Part shown: positions 44,825 through 53,279 of the stretch, in pieces
Numbering within the stretch: the stretch's first letter is position 1
Layout of the letters: every line of letters starts with the position of its first letter
From: Janthinobacterium fluminis
Lineage (GTDB): Bacteria > Pseudomonadota > Gammaproteobacteria > Burkholderiales > Burkholderiaceae_D
Direction: 5' to 3'
Length of the DNA stretch: 64,000 nt
NCBI RefSeq assembly: GCF_028595325.1
Contig: NZ_JAQQXR010000013.1
Location: forward strand, 32,649-96,648
The notes under the pieces: model-generated
What the model saw: only the letters and a program-made list of their open reading frames with translations
Told to the model about the DNA's origin: nothing
Database searches by the model: none
Position numbers and translations under genes: made by a program

Positions 44825-45247
44825 TTATTTTTTCAGCGCGTCGCGTATTTCGCGCAGCAGCACGATGTCTTCCGGCGTCGCGGCGGGCGCCGGCGCCGCC
44901 TCGGGCGCGCTGCTGCGGCGCGCCTTGTTCACCAGGCGCACCATCTGGAAAATGATGAAGGCGAGGATGATGAAATTGATCAGGATCGTGATGAAGTTGC
45001 CGTAGGCGAGGACGGCGCCGGCCTTCTTCGCCTCGACCAGGGTCAGTTGCGTGCCCTGGTTGTTCAGCGGCAGATAGTAGTTGGCGAAGTCCAGGCCGCC
45101 GAACACCTTGCTGATCGGCGGCATGATGACGTCCTGCACCAGCGAGTCGACGATCTTGCCGAAGGCGCCACCGACGATGACGCCGACGGCCAGGTCGACG
45201 ACATTGCCCTTCATTGCAAATTCCTTGAATTCTTGCATCATTGCCAT
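44825..45247 (-). CDS. mscL: Large-conductance mechanosensitive channel
   Basis: A 140-residue inner-membrane channel that opens under membrane tension. It starts [33 protein letters not shown] (the first transmembrane helix M1), has a second helix [19 protein letters not shown], and a charged C-terminal helix. AAGGAG lies upstream of ATG 45247; an in-frame start 8 codons earlier is less likely. It is a single-gene unit divergent from petABC. Confidence 0.95.
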   Translation of the reverse strand: MAMMQEFKEFAMKGNVVDLAVGVIVGGAFGKIVDSLVQDVIMPPISKVFGGLDFANYYLPLNNQGTQLTLVEAKKAGAVLAYGNFITILINFIILAFIIFQMVRLVNKARRSSAPEAAPAPAATPEDIVLLREIRDALKK

Positions 45248-45282
45248 GAATTTTCTCCTTTGATTGTGCATTCGGCATCTGG

Positions 45283-45312
45283 ATCATACTCTTGATCGTG
45301 GCCGAATCCCAA
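45283..45312 (-). promoter_or_regulatory. Candidate sigma70 promoter of mscL
   Basis: On the minus strand TTGGGA and TATGAT are separated by 18 bp and lie about 35 bp before the mscL ATG. The -10 is good and the -35 is a 4/6 match. Confidence 0.35.
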
Positions 45313-45395
45313 GCGCGGCGCGTGCGCGGGGGGCGCCGCGGCGGCCGGAAAGACGCCACAAAACCCGCCAATTATGGCGCCGGCAACGTTTTTTC

Positions 45396-45424
45396 TTTAA
45401 ATCGCCACGCGCTTCCCTTATAAT
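45396..45424 (+). promoter_or_regulatory. Candidate promoter of the petABC operon
   Basis: A perfect TATAAT at 45419-45424 has TTTAAA 17 bp upstream (45396-45401, 4/6 match to the -35). The petA ATG is 150 bp further on, leaving a long leader. It is the best promoter match in the 329-bp gap between mscL and petA. Confidence 0.5.
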
Positions 45425-45576
45425 TTAAGGTTGCTAGAAGCCATGTTAACGCTTCAGGGCACCTGCAAAAGCGCGGCACCCCGGTCTGGTTCAGGCGAAC
45501 CCGGGATGGGACGGCGGGCAAATTGCGGGGTGCTCCTTATAAAAAAGATTTCGCATTTTGACTGATTGGGGTTTGT

Positions 45577-46185
45577 ATGAGTAACGAAAAGCAGGTCGAT
45601 TCCGGCCGACGCGGCTTGCTCGTCGCTACGTGCGCGGCGGGTAGTGTGGTCGGTTTGGCAACCGCAGGGGCCTTGGTAAGTACATTCCAGCCGTCGGAAC
45701 GGGCGAAAGCCGCCGGCGCGCCGGTAGAGGTGGACATCGGCAGCCTGAATCCGGGCGAGATGATCACCGTGGAATGGCGCGGCAAGCCAGTCTGGATCCT
45801 GAAACGGACGCCGGACATGGTGTCCTCGCTGAAAAAGACCGACGGCAAAGTCGCCGACGCCGAGTCCAAGCGCAACCCGGAAGAGTTCACGCCGGAATAC
45901 GCGCGCAACGAATGGCGCTCGATCAAGCCGGAAATCCTCGTCGCCGTCGGCATCTGCACCCACCTCGGTTGCTCGCCCTCGTCGAAATTCACGCCCGGCC
46001 CGCAGCCATCGCTGCCGGACGACTGGGAAGGCGGCTTCCTGTGCCCATGCCACGGTTCGACCTTCGACATGGCCGGCCGCGTCTTCAAGAACAAGCCCGC
46101 GCCGGACAATCTGCAAGTGCCGCGCCATATGTACCTGAGCGATACCAAACTGGTCATCGGTAAAGACGAGAAAGGCGAGGCATAA
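45577..46185 (+). CDS. petA: Ubiquinol-cytochrome c reductase iron-sulfur (Rieske) subunit
   Basis: A 202-residue Rieske protein of the cytochrome bc1 complex. The N-terminal twin arginine (Arg11-Arg12) before a hydrophobic helix is the Tat signal-anchor. The cluster is bound by Cys127 and His129 (CTHLGC) and Cys156 and His159 (CPCHGS), with Cys132 and Cys158 forming the disulfide. All ligands are present. It precedes petB by 2 bp, so the complex genes are one operon. Confidence 0.97.
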   Translation: MSNEKQVDSGRRGLLVATCAAGSVVGLATAGALVSTFQPSERAKAAGAPVEVDIGSLNPGEMITVEWRGKPVWILKRTPDMVSSLKKTDGKVADAESKRNPEEFTPEYARNEWRSIKPEILVAVGICTHLGCSPSSKFTPGPQPSLPDDWEGGFLCPCHGSTFDMAGRVFKNKPAPDNLQVPRHMYLSDTKLVIGKDEKGEA

Positions 46186-46187
46186 TC

Positions 46188-47600
46188 ATGGCCGCTTTCA
46201 AAGAAACCAAATTCCCCGCCGACGCACCCGTTGCCGCCAAGGCGCTGGGCTGGGTCGACGACCGCTTCCCGCTGACCAAGCTGTGGAACGACCAGTGGGG
46301 CAAATACTACGCGCCGAAGAACTTCAACTTCTGGTACATCTTCGGCTCGCTGGCCATGCTGGTGCTGGTCTTGCAGATCGTCACCGGCATCTTCCTGACC
46401 ATGCACTACAAGCCGGACGCCAGCCTGGCCTTCGGCTCGGTCGAATACATCATGCGCGAAGTGCCGTGGGGCTGGCTGGTGCGCTATATGCACTCGACCG
46501 GCGCGTCGGCCTTCTTCATCATCGTCTACCTGCACATGACGCGCGGCCTGCTGTACGGCTCCTACCGCAAACCGCGCGAGCTGATCTGGCTGTTCGGCTT
46601 CGCCATCTTCCTGTGCCTGATGGCCGAAGCCTTCTTCGGCTACCTGCTGCCGTGGGGCCAGATGTCCTACTGGGGCGCGCAAGTGATCGTCAACCTGTTC
46701 GGCGCCATCCCGCTGATCGGCCCTGACCTGTCGCTGTGGATACGCGGCGACTACGTCGTCTCCGACGCCACACTGAACCGCTTCTTCGCCTTCCACGTGA
46801 TCGCCATCCCGCTGGTCCTGCTGGGCCTGGTCGCCGCGCATCTGATCGCGCTGCACGAAGTCGGTTCGAGCAACCCGGACGGCATCGAAGTGAAGGAAAC
46901 CCTGGGCGCCGACGGCCACCCGCTCGACTCCATCCCTTCGCACCCCTACTACACCGTGCACGACCTGTTCGGCGTGTCGATCTTCCTGACCATCTTCAGC
47001 GCCGTCGTCTTCTTCGCGCCGGAAATGGGCGGCTACTTCCTGGAATACAACAACTTCCTGCCCGGCGATTCGCTGAAGACCCCGCTGCACATCGCCCCGA
47101 CCTGGTACTTCACGCCGTTCTACTCGGTGCTGCGGGCCACCACGGCCGACTTCATGTACGTGCTGATGGCCGCCGTCGCCGCCTACGTCGTGTTCATCTG
47201 GCTCAAATCGCGCCTGGCCACGGCCATCAAGGCCGCCATCGCCGGCGTCGCCCTGGTCGCCATCGTCGGCATGCTGCCCTTCATCCTGGACGCGAAGTTC
47301 TGGGGCGTGGTGCTGTTCGGCTCCTCCGTGATGATCCTGGCCGCGCTGCCTTGGCTGGACCACTCGAAGGTCAAGTCGATCCGCTACCGTCCGGACTGGC
47401 ACAAATATGTGTACATCGTCTTCGGCATCTCCTTCCTGACGCTGGGCTACCTCGGTACCCAGGCGCCGACGGACGCCAAGACCATCGTCTCGCAGGTGTG
47501 CACGCTGATCTACTTTAGCTTCTTCCTGCTGATGCCGTGGTGGAGCGCAATGGGCACGTTCAAGACCGTGCCGTCGCGCGTGACGTTCCATCCGCACTAA
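46188..47600 (+). CDS. petB: Cytochrome b of the bc1 complex
   Basis: A 470-residue integral membrane protein with eight or more helices. It has the quinol-oxidation motifs GYLLPWGQMSYWGAQV and the PEW-type loop represented by APTWYFTPFYSVLRA. His pairs for the two b hemes lie in helices B and D (RYMHSTGASAFFIIVYLHM; FFAFHVIAIPLVLLGLVAAHL). Quinol oxidation is coupled to proton release. Confidence 0.97.
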   Translation: MAAFKETKFPADAPVAAKALGWVDDRFPLTKLWNDQWGKYYAPKNFNFWYIFGSLAMLVLVLQIVTGIFLTMHYKPDASLAFGSVEYIMREVPWGWLVRYMHSTGASAFFIIVYLHMTRGLLYGSYRKPRELIWLFGFAIFLCLMAEAFFGYLLPWGQMSYWGAQVIVNLFGAIPLIGPDLSLWIRGDYVVSDATLNRFFAFHVIAIPLVLLGLVAAHLIALHEVGSSNPDGIEVKETLGADGHPLDSIPSHPYYTVHDLFGVSIFLTIFSAVVFFAPEMGGYFLEYNNFLPGDSLKTPLHIAPTWYFTPFYSVLRATTADFMYVLMAAVAAYVVFIWLKSRLATAIKAAIAGVALVAIVGMLPFILDAKFWGVVLFGSSVMILAALPWLDHSKVKSIRYRPDWHKYVYIVFGISFLTLGYLGTQAPTDAKTIVSQVCTLIYFSFFLLMPWWSAMGTFKTVPSRVTFHPH

Positions 47601-47634
47601 TTGACGACATCACGCTAAGCTCAAAGGACATTAC

Positions 47635-48399
47635 ATGAATTTCCCGAAAAAACTGCTCGCCATCCTGGCACTGCTGCCGGCGCTGGCCGTGGCGAACGAA
47701 GGCGGCCACCCGCTCGACAAGGCGCCTGACCGTTCGACCAATATGGCCGCGCTGCAGCACGGCGCCAAGCTGTTCGTCAACTACTGCCTGAACTGCCACA
47801 ACGCCTCGTCGATGCGCTACAACCGCCTGAAGGACCTGGGCCTGACGGAAGACCAGATCAAGGCGAACCTGCTGTTCACCGGCGAAAAAGTCGGCGAGAT
47901 GATGACCACCAGCATGAGCGCGAAAGACGCCAAGACCTGGTTCGGCGCCGTTCCGCCCGACCTGTCGGTGATCGCGCGCGCCAAGGCCTCGTCGGCCGGC
48001 ACGGGCGGCGACTACCTGTACACCTACCTGCGCACCTTCTACAAGGACGACAGCCGTCCGACCGGCTGGAACAACCTGGTGGTGCCGAACGTGGCGATGC
48101 CGCATGCGCTGTGGGAACTGCAGGGCGCGCGCAACGTCAAAATGGTCGAGGAAAAAGATCCTCACGAAGAAGGCAAGATGGTGCACAAGTTCGTCGGCTT
48201 CGAACAAGTGACGCCGGGCAAGCTGACGGCGCTCGAATACGACACGGCCATGGCCGACCTGGTTGGCTACATGGAATGGATGGCCGAGCCGGCCCAGGCC
48301 ACCCGCAAGCGCCTCGGCGTCTGGGTGCTGCTGTTCATGTCCTGCTTCGCCCTGCTGGCATGGCGCCTGAACGCGTCGTTCTGGAAAGAAGTCAAATAA
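47635..48399 (+). CDS. petC: Cytochrome c1 of the bc1 complex
   Basis: A 254-residue periplasm-facing cytochrome with a signal peptide (ending ALAVA), heme site CLNCH (Cys51, Cys54, His55) and a C-terminal membrane anchor (RLGVWVLLFMSCFALLAWRL). It receives electrons from the Rieske protein. It lies 34 bp after petB, with AAAGGACA upstream of the ATG. Confidence 0.96.
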   Translation: MNFPKKLLAILALLPALAVANEGGHPLDKAPDRSTNMAALQHGAKLFVNYCLNCHNASSMRYNRLKDLGLTEDQIKANLLFTGEKVGEMMTTSMSAKDAKTWFGAVPPDLSVIARAKASSAGTGGDYLYTYLRTFYKDDSRPTGWNNLVVPNVAMPHALWELQGARNVKMVEEKDPHEEGKMVHKFVGFEQVTPGKLTALEYDTAMADLVGYMEWMAEPAQATRKRLGVWVLLFMSCFALLAWRLNASFWKEVK

Positions 48400-48458
48400 G
48401 AGAGTGCTGCATTTAGCGCATTCGTTCTGCGTTGCCCGCACCGGCGGGTAAACGATTC

Positions 48459-48488
48459 GGGGTGATCCGTTCGCGGCGTCACCCCCTT
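48459..48488 (+). terminator. Candidate terminator/attenuator between petC and sspA
   Basis: GGGGTGA / TCACCCC (7-bp stem, 13-base loop) is followed only by CTTTGTTT. It may partly end the pet transcript or fold in the sspA leader; sspA starts 20 bp later. Confidence 0.45.
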
Positions 48489-48508
48489 TGTTTCTAAGGA
48501 ACTATAAA

Positions 48509-49120
48509 ATGATGGTTCTCTACTCGGGCACAACCTGCCCCTTTTCCCAACGCTGCCGCCTGGTCCTGTTTGAAAAAGGCATGGACTTCGAAGTGCGCGA
48601 CGTCGACCTGTTCAACAAACCGGAAGACATTTCGACGATGAACCCGTACGGCCAGGTGCCCATCCTGGTCGAGCGCGAACTGATCTTGTACGAATCGAAC
48701 ATCATCAACGAATACATCGACGAGCGCTTCCCGCATCCGCAACTGATGCCGGCCGACCCGCTGATGCGCGCGCGCGCCCGCCTGATGCTGTTCAACTTCG
48801 AGAAAGAGCTGTTCGTCCACGTGCACGTGCTGGAAAGCGAACGGGCCAAGGGCAGCGACAAGAGCCACGACAAGGCGCGCGCGGAAATCCGCGACCGCCT
48901 GACGACGCTGGCGCCGCTGTTCCTGAAGAACAAGTACATGCTGGGCGACGAATTCTCGATGCTCGACGTGGCCGTTGCGCCGCTGCTGTGGCGCCTCGAC
49001 CACTACGGCATCGAACTGTCGAAAACGGCCGCGCCGCTGATGAAGTACGCCGAGCGCATCTTCTCGCGCCCGGCCTACATCGAAGCGCTGACGCCGTCGG
49101 AAAAGGTGATGCGCCGCTAA
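48509..49120 (+). CDS. sspA: Stringent starvation protein A
   Basis: A 203-residue GST-fold RNA polymerase-associated protein. The thioredoxin-like N-terminus has MVLYSGTTCPFSQRCRLVLFEKGMDFE and NPYGQVPILVERELILYESNIINEYIDE; the helical C-domain ends EKVMRR. SspA modulates transcription under stress. ATG 48509 (MMVLYSG) with AAGGA upstream is preferred to an in-frame start seven codons earlier. It sits between petC and sspB, the conserved betaproteobacterial order. Confidence 0.94.
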   Translation: MMVLYSGTTCPFSQRCRLVLFEKGMDFEVRDVDLFNKPEDISTMNPYGQVPILVERELILYESNIINEYIDERFPHPQLMPADPLMRARARLMLFNFEKELFVHVHVLESERAKGSDKSHDKARAEIRDRLTTLAPLFLKNKYMLGDEFSMLDVAVAPLLWRLDHYGIELSKTAAPLMKYAERIFSRPAYIEALTPSEKVMRR

Positions 49121-49207
49121 GCGCGGCCCACCGTTGTTTATTTGAAGTAACGGCGCGCCCAGCCTTCCACCGGGCGGCGCGCCGGCTCCCCCCAGTCCGC
49201 CAAGATC

Positions 49208-49726
49208 ATGTCTGAAATCTCAACCAAACCCTATATGCTGCGCGCCATCTACGAATGGTGCACCGACAGCGGCTACACGCCCTACCTGGCCGTCAAGGTC
49301 GACGCCGGCACCACCGTGCCGATGGAATACGTGAAAAAGGGCGAAATCGTCCTCAACATCAGCTTCGGCGCCACCAACGGCCTGAAGATGGAAAACGACT
49401 GCATCCGTTTCCACGCCCGCTTCGGCGGCGTGTCGCGTGAAATCTACGTGCCTGTCGAGAATGTGATGGCGATCTACGCCAACGAAAACGGCCAGGGCAT
49501 GGCGTTCGAGCCGCAACTGGGCTCCTTCGACCCGTCCGCCGGCCCGACCGACAGCCCGACGTCCGGCAGCGCCGCCAGCGCCCCGGTCAGCGCGCCCGCG
49601 CCCATGCTGGCGTCGGTGCCGACCAGCCAGCCGGAAGCCCGCCCCGCGGCCGACGGCGACGCCCCCACCGGCGACGACGAACCGCCAAAAAAAGGCGGCC
49701 GCCCCACCCTGACGCGGATTAAGTAG
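49208..49726 (+). CDS. sspB: ClpXP protease specificity-enhancing factor SspB
   Basis: A 172-residue adaptor that delivers ssrA-tagged proteins to ClpXP. The substrate-binding domain covers about 1-105 (KPYMLRAIYEWCTDSGYTPYLAVKVD, LNISFGATNGLKMENDCIRFHARFGG). A Pro/Ala/Ser-rich linker leads to the ClpX-binding tail GGRPTLTRIK at the extreme C-terminus. All essential parts are present. The tRNA-Thr promoter overlaps its last codons. Confidence 0.95.
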   Translation: MSEISTKPYMLRAIYEWCTDSGYTPYLAVKVDAGTTVPMEYVKKGEIVLNISFGATNGLKMENDCIRFHARFGGVSREIYVPVENVMAIYANENGQGMAFEPQLGSFDPSAGPTDSPTSGSAASAPVSAPAPMLASVPTSQPEARPAADGDAPTGDDEPPKKGGRPTLTRIK

Positions 49727-49728
49727 CG

Positions 49729-49734
49729 TATAAT
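49729..49734 (+). promoter_or_regulatory. -10 element for tRNA-Thr
   Basis: TATAAT just past the sspB stop codon would place the transcription start about 12 bp before the tRNA. No strong -35 is seen 17 bp upstream (CTGACG lies at 14 bp). Confidence 0.45.
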
Positions 49735-49752
49735 TCGCAACGCATCAGTTTT

Positions 49753-49828
<76 letters not shown>

Positions 49829-49836
49829 AGAATATC

Positions 49837-49866
49837 AAGGGCTTACAGAGATGTAAGCCCTTTTTT
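49837..49866 (+). terminator. Rho-independent terminator after tRNA-Thr
   Basis: An 11-bp stem AAGGGCTTACA / TGTAAGCCCTT with a GAGA loop runs into TTTTTT, starting 9 bp after the tRNA. Confidence 0.95.
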
Positions 49867-49881
49867 GTTGATTTTCAGCGA

Positions 49882-50190
49882 AATCTGACCCACTTTGCAG
49901 GATAATTTGCAAACGAATCTGCCCCACGTTTAAGACACCATCCTGCCCACGACTTCGAGTGGGAAATCAGAGTGATCGACGCGGCATTACCGGGCATTAT
50001 TCGACGCTGGCGCATTCGCGACCAGCTCCCATTGAGAGAGATAGCCAGGCGGTTGGTCATCTCCAGAAACACCGTCCGACGCTACCTGCGCTCGGAAACC
50101 ATCAAGACCGAGGCGGCCAAGTCGCGCAAGCAGCGGCGCACGCTGAAACAGATCCATGAGGACCTAAAAAATTGGGGTTCGAGAAGGGAA
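49882..50190 (+). mobile_element. Remnant of an IS21-family element (left end plus part of istA)
   Basis: Two near-identical direct repeats, AATCTGACCCAC (49882-49893) and AATCTGCCCCAC (49916-49927), resemble the multiple end-binding repeats at IS21-type termini. They lie just upstream of a shortened istA-like reading frame. No istB and no right end are present, so this is a decayed fragment that cannot move itself. The outermost terminal base cannot be fixed by eye. Confidence 0.65.
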
Positions 50191-50292
50191 CCAAGAATTA
50201 GAGCTGTAACTGATTGGCTGCTTTTGGTCGCCAGCCGTCATCACACTGTGTTGTCGAAGAGTTTACACGACATCGTCCGAAGAGATCACTAA
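49972..50292 (+). pseudogene. Truncated IS21-type transposase (IstA N-terminus)
   Basis: A 106-residue frame from GTG 49972. Residues 1-42 are the IstA helix-turn-helix region (IIRRWRIRDQLPLREIARRL, then SRNTVRRYLRSE). This is followed directly by KTEAAKSRKQRRTLKQIHEDLK, which in full-length proteins lies some 30 residues further on, so an internal in-frame deletion is likely. After about residue 70 the sequence no longer resembles transposase and the DDE catalytic domain is missing. Full IstA proteins are about 500 residues. The 3' end overlaps the convergent acetyltransferase gene. Confidence 0.7.
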
Positions 50293-50847
50293 TCTTTTAC
50301 TCATGCTTGTGAACGAAAAGGTCTGACCGTCTATCCTGAACATTTCCGGGACCTCGCCAGTCTGAGTAAAGCCTGAACGATGGTAAAGTCGAATGGCAGG
50401 CTCGTTAATAGACAAAACCTGTAAATCAATCCACTCCACCGCCCCGCTGCCCAACGCCCATTTTTCTGCATGTTCAATTAGACGCTGTCCCAAGCCGAAT
50501 TTTCTAGTATTTCGGTCAACTCCCATGCCAAGCAGGCACCGATGGGCCGCGCAACGCTCTGGATGCGCTCTTAGGTCAATATGACCTACTAAGCTACGAT
50601 GAGGGGTGAACGCTCCCCACAATCGACGCCAGCCCGGAGCACCCACAGAGACATCTAACGCCTCTCGAAAAGCTTTAGCCTTCTCGGAAGAGAATATCGA
50701 CTCAGCATATGGCAACGGTTGGAAGTAAACGTTCCCGGGTTCTCCATTATCGGAAAGATGGTCATTCAAATACGTAACAAATATATCAAAATCAGCAGGC
50801 GCAATCGGTTCAATAGAAAAATCAAGAAAAATTGAATGGTCGGGCAT
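50263..50847 (-). CDS. GNAT-family N-acetyltransferase
   Basis: A 194-residue acetyltransferase. The acetyl-CoA site is LLGMGVDRNTRKFGLGQRLIEHA (motif A, with the loop RKFGLGQ), followed by WIDLQVLSINEPAIRLYHRSGF (motif B), as in ribosomal-protein or small-molecule acetylases. The substrate is unknown. ATG 50847 is used; a TTG three codons upstream is possible. GC and codon use are visibly lower than in core genes (frequent A/T third positions), consistent with acquisition. Confidence 0.85.
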   Translation of the reverse strand: MPDHSIFLDFSIEPIAPADFDIFVTYLNDHLSDNGEPGNVYFQPLPYAESIFSSEKAKAFREALDVSVGAPGWRRLWGAFTPHRSLVGHIDLRAHPERCAAHRCLLGMGVDRNTRKFGLGQRLIEHAEKWALGSGAVEWIDLQVLSINEPAIRLYHRSGFTQTGEVPEMFRIDGQTFSFTSMSKRLVISSDDVV

Positions 50848-50922
50848 AAAGTTCAAATTGATTCAAAGAAATTCACATATCGCGAAGGCCCGGTTCTGGC
50901 GAATTAGGTCCATCGGACCATG

Positions 50923-51384
50923 TCATAGCATTTTGTGATAGATAACAAATCCGGGCTTTTCAGCAACCTTGTCATACAGCTGCATAGCTGTAACATTGGT
51001 TTCGCGCGTCTGCCAATAGACGCGAGGAACACCAGCGGCTCTTGCTTGTTCGCATACTGCATTGATAAGCGCTCGGCCCACACCTAGCCCTCTTGCCCCA
51101 TCCGCAGTAAACAAATCTTGCAAATAACATGCCGGCATTATCTGTATAGTATTCCTGTGATAGAGGAAATGGGCCAACCCAAGCAATTTTCCTGAACGCT
51201 CCGCGACCAATGCATGCATGGGCTCGTGAGCATCGAAGAAGCGTGACCAAGTCATATGGGTTATTTCGGGCGCCAATGCGGTTTCTCCGGACCTCCCGTA
51301 GAATGCGTTGTAGCCATCCCAAAGAGGCTTCCATTCTAAGAAATCATCCTTTTCTGCTGCACGAATCACAAGCTGCTCGTTCAT
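50923..51384 (-). CDS. GNAT-family N-acetyltransferase, second
   Basis: A 153-residue acetyltransferase of the small stand-alone type. The acetyl-CoA binding motif is LQDLFTADGARGLGVGRALINAVCEQA, then VYWQTRETNVTAMQLYDKV. AAGGAAATC precedes ATG 51384; an in-frame start nine codons earlier lacks a comparable site. The substrate is unknown. It is transcribed in the same direction as the other GNAT gene 75 bp away but is only distantly similar to it. Confidence 0.88.
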   Translation of the reverse strand: MNEQLVIRAAEKDDFLEWKPLWDGYNAFYGRSGETALAPEITHMTWSRFFDAHEPMHALVAERSGKLLGLAHFLYHRNTIQIMPACYLQDLFTADGARGLGVGRALINAVCEQARAAGVPRVYWQTRETNVTAMQLYDKVAEKPGFVIYHKML

Positions 51385-52093
51385 GATTTCCTTCTTAGTA
51401 TTACGAATCAAAGGGCCGCTCCTGACCGTGCGCAGCCGAAGCTCATCAGGATAGCATCTTGCTCATGTGAAAAATACGCGAATTATCACGTTCGCCCAGC
51501 CGGGCGCCGCATCCAATTATGTGCGTTGAATTGTGGCGAACGCATAAGAATAGGTGGCTGGCGGTGCTCTGCGAGAACGGGGGGCACGATCTTGCGCCGC
51601 AAGCTAGCAGAACGCACCGTCAACGTTACTGCGCTGCCTGACGTCGTCATCGCCCCCAATGGCGGCCAGTACATTGAGCTTCGTATCCCGCGCGCTCTGG
51701 CCTGCCGCCGACTAGCTGCGCTCCAACCTCGATGCCGCCCCACCGCCAAGCTCAACGGGCTTGATCAGGCGCGTTGTTGCCTTCACAGACGCTATCCAGC
51801 ACTGAGCACGCTGTACAGGTAAACGCCTTTCTCAGCTAGTTTACAAACAATACTTGCGATCTTTCCTCATGACGAAGACTTCACCTTCATGCAATCGCCC
51901 CGGTGGCAGCAGTGCAGTGCTGCTTTTCACGATTACTTAGCCTGGATAAAAGTACTGTATAGTTATCCGAAAGCCAAGCAACAAGTCGCCTTTTATGCGG
52001 TCTGCGATGCCGAGTGAAGGCGTCGACGTAAAGCCAGGGCACAACATTGTTTCCCTACACCGTTCTTGAATACTTACTGATCGAGCACTCAAT
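51385..52093. other. 709-bp stretch without a convincing gene
   Basis: Several short open frames exist on both strands (51486-51755 minus, 51526-51822 plus), but none has a ribosome site or recognisable product. A stop-free plus frame runs 51823-52017 (65 codons, first ATG at 51889). Small hairpins are CGCCC/GGGCG near 51493-51506 and TGCGTT/AACGCA at 51522-51527 with 51539-51544. It may contain decayed genes. The promoter of the NTF2-like gene should lie in the last 100 bp. Confidence 0.4.
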
Positions 52094-52522
52094 ATGACGT
52101 TGAAAACAATTTTCCTTGGGGCCATTTTTATGACGCCAATGGTATTTGCGCAGGTTACAGAGGTGGAGGCGGCAAAGGCCCCGTTACAAAACTACATTCG
52201 AGCCCATGAGACGGGAAATGCGGATTTCATGCGCAAGGCTTTTACTAGTGACGCGAAAATTGTTGGCTACATGGGCGGCAACATGATTTCATGGAGCTTG
52301 GAACAGTACGCTGGACGCTTTAGCGGTAAGCCTGCAAATGATGAAGCGCAGCGCAGACGGAGTTTTGAAATTCTCGATCTCGTTGGGGATGCGGCCGTGG
52401 GTAAGGTGGTACTGGATTATCCAACCGTGAAATTTGTAGATTACATGACACTGCTGAAAATCGACGGCGAGTGGAAGATTATCAATAAGTCATTTAATGC
52501 GCAAACCAAGCCCGCACTATAA
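52094..52522 (+). CDS. Secreted NTF2-like (lumazine-binding-type) protein
   Basis: A 142-residue product with a signal peptide (MTLKTIFLGAIFMTPMVFA) and a SnoaL/NTF2-like cone fold (about 25-135): APLQNYIRAHETGNADFMRKAF at the start and YMTLLKIDGEWKIINKSF as the closing strands, typical of the putative lumazine-binding family. The ligand or reaction is unknown. Codon use is of the low-GC kind found across this patch. Confidence 0.8.
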   Translation: MTLKTIFLGAIFMTPMVFAQVTEVEAAKAPLQNYIRAHETGNADFMRKAFTSDAKIVGYMGGNMISWSLEQYAGRFSGKPANDEAQRRRSFEILDLVGDAAVGKVVLDYPTVKFVDYMTLLKIDGEWKIINKSFNAQTKPAL

Positions 52523-52666
52523 TTAAGGGGCTGCATAGCCGCCATGTTTTTCGCCGCCGGTGGCGGCCCTGCTTGCCACCGAAAAGATTTAAATTTCTGC
52601 GGCAGAGACGACTTTGCTAAGTCACTGCCGGTTCAGAGGCGGCGTATCGAACATGCAGGAGAAAAC

Positions 52667-52978
52667 TCAGGCCGCCTGCGGTGCTGGCTGAACCTGCATA
52701 GGCACATCCACGAAGCGTTGTGCTGCTTGCCACACGTCATATGCGCTTTGTTCCGCTAGCCACAGGCGAGCTTCGCCGCCCCGCTCTAAGCCCAGCCAAG
52801 CCTCGATACGCAAAGCCATTTCAGGCGAGATAGCAGCGTGACCATTGAGGACGCGGGACAGCGTGACGCGGTTGACGTCCAGCTGCCGCGCAGCTTCAGT
52901 AACGGACAAGCCCAGCGCCGGCAGAACGTCATCGCGCAAGGTCAGTCCCGGATGTGGTGGGTTAAACATGCGCGCCAT
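52667..52978 (-). CDS. higA: HigA-family antitoxin
   Basis: A 103-residue DNA-binding antitoxin. The signature NPPHPGLTLRDDVLPALGLSVTEAARQLDVNR is followed by the helix-turn-helix region VTLSRVLNGHAAISPEMALRIEAWLG. HigA normally binds the HigB mRNA interferase and represses the operon. It lies 12 bp after the toxin gene, in the usual toxin-first order. The antitoxin is intact although the toxin frame is broken. Confidence 0.92.
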   Translation of the reverse strand: MARMFNPPHPGLTLRDDVLPALGLSVTEAARQLDVNRVTLSRVLNGHAAISPEMALRIEAWLGLERGGEARLWLAEQSAYDVWQAAQRFVDVPMQVQPAPQAA

Positions 52979-52990
52979 AATATTTCTTCC

Positions 52991-53279
52991 TCAATGATAA
53001 TCTCGATAATCTACCAGGATGGCATCCGTCCCCTCAAATTTGAACGTCATACGCCAGTTGCCATTGATCCATACGGAAAAATGTCCCTTGAACTCCCTGC
53101 CTTTAAGCGGATGCAGGCCCCAGCCCGGCAGGTTCATTCCTTGGGGAGAGGTGACCTCGTTTAAACGGCGCAGCATGGCGCCCAGTCTGGGGAGCATCGC
53201 TCGCCTGAATGCCAGCCATGCTCCCCGCCTTGAAAAAACCCCTCAGTCTCTTGTGCTGAATTAGACCAGCCTCGTCCAT
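52991..53279 (-). pseudogene. higB: Frameshifted HigB-family toxin
   Basis: The HigB fold is split over two frames. The N-terminal part from ATG 53279 reads LIQHKRLRGFFKAGSMAGIQASDAP. The C-terminal part, in the next frame, reads LGAMLRRLNEVTSPQGMNLPGWGLHPLKG, then WSVW-type FSVWINGNWRMTFKFEG and DYRDYH. The frames join exactly if one C is removed from the CCCC run (GGGG on the plus strand, 53189-53192). The toxin should be inactive unless the run is slipped or a sequencing error. Intact HigB is about 92 residues. Confidence 0.8.

Noticed and set aside
51950..51975. LexA-like motif ACTGTATAGTTATCC
   Set aside because: Only the left half (CTGT) matches the SOS box; the right half lacks ACAG at the required spacing and no SOS gene follows.
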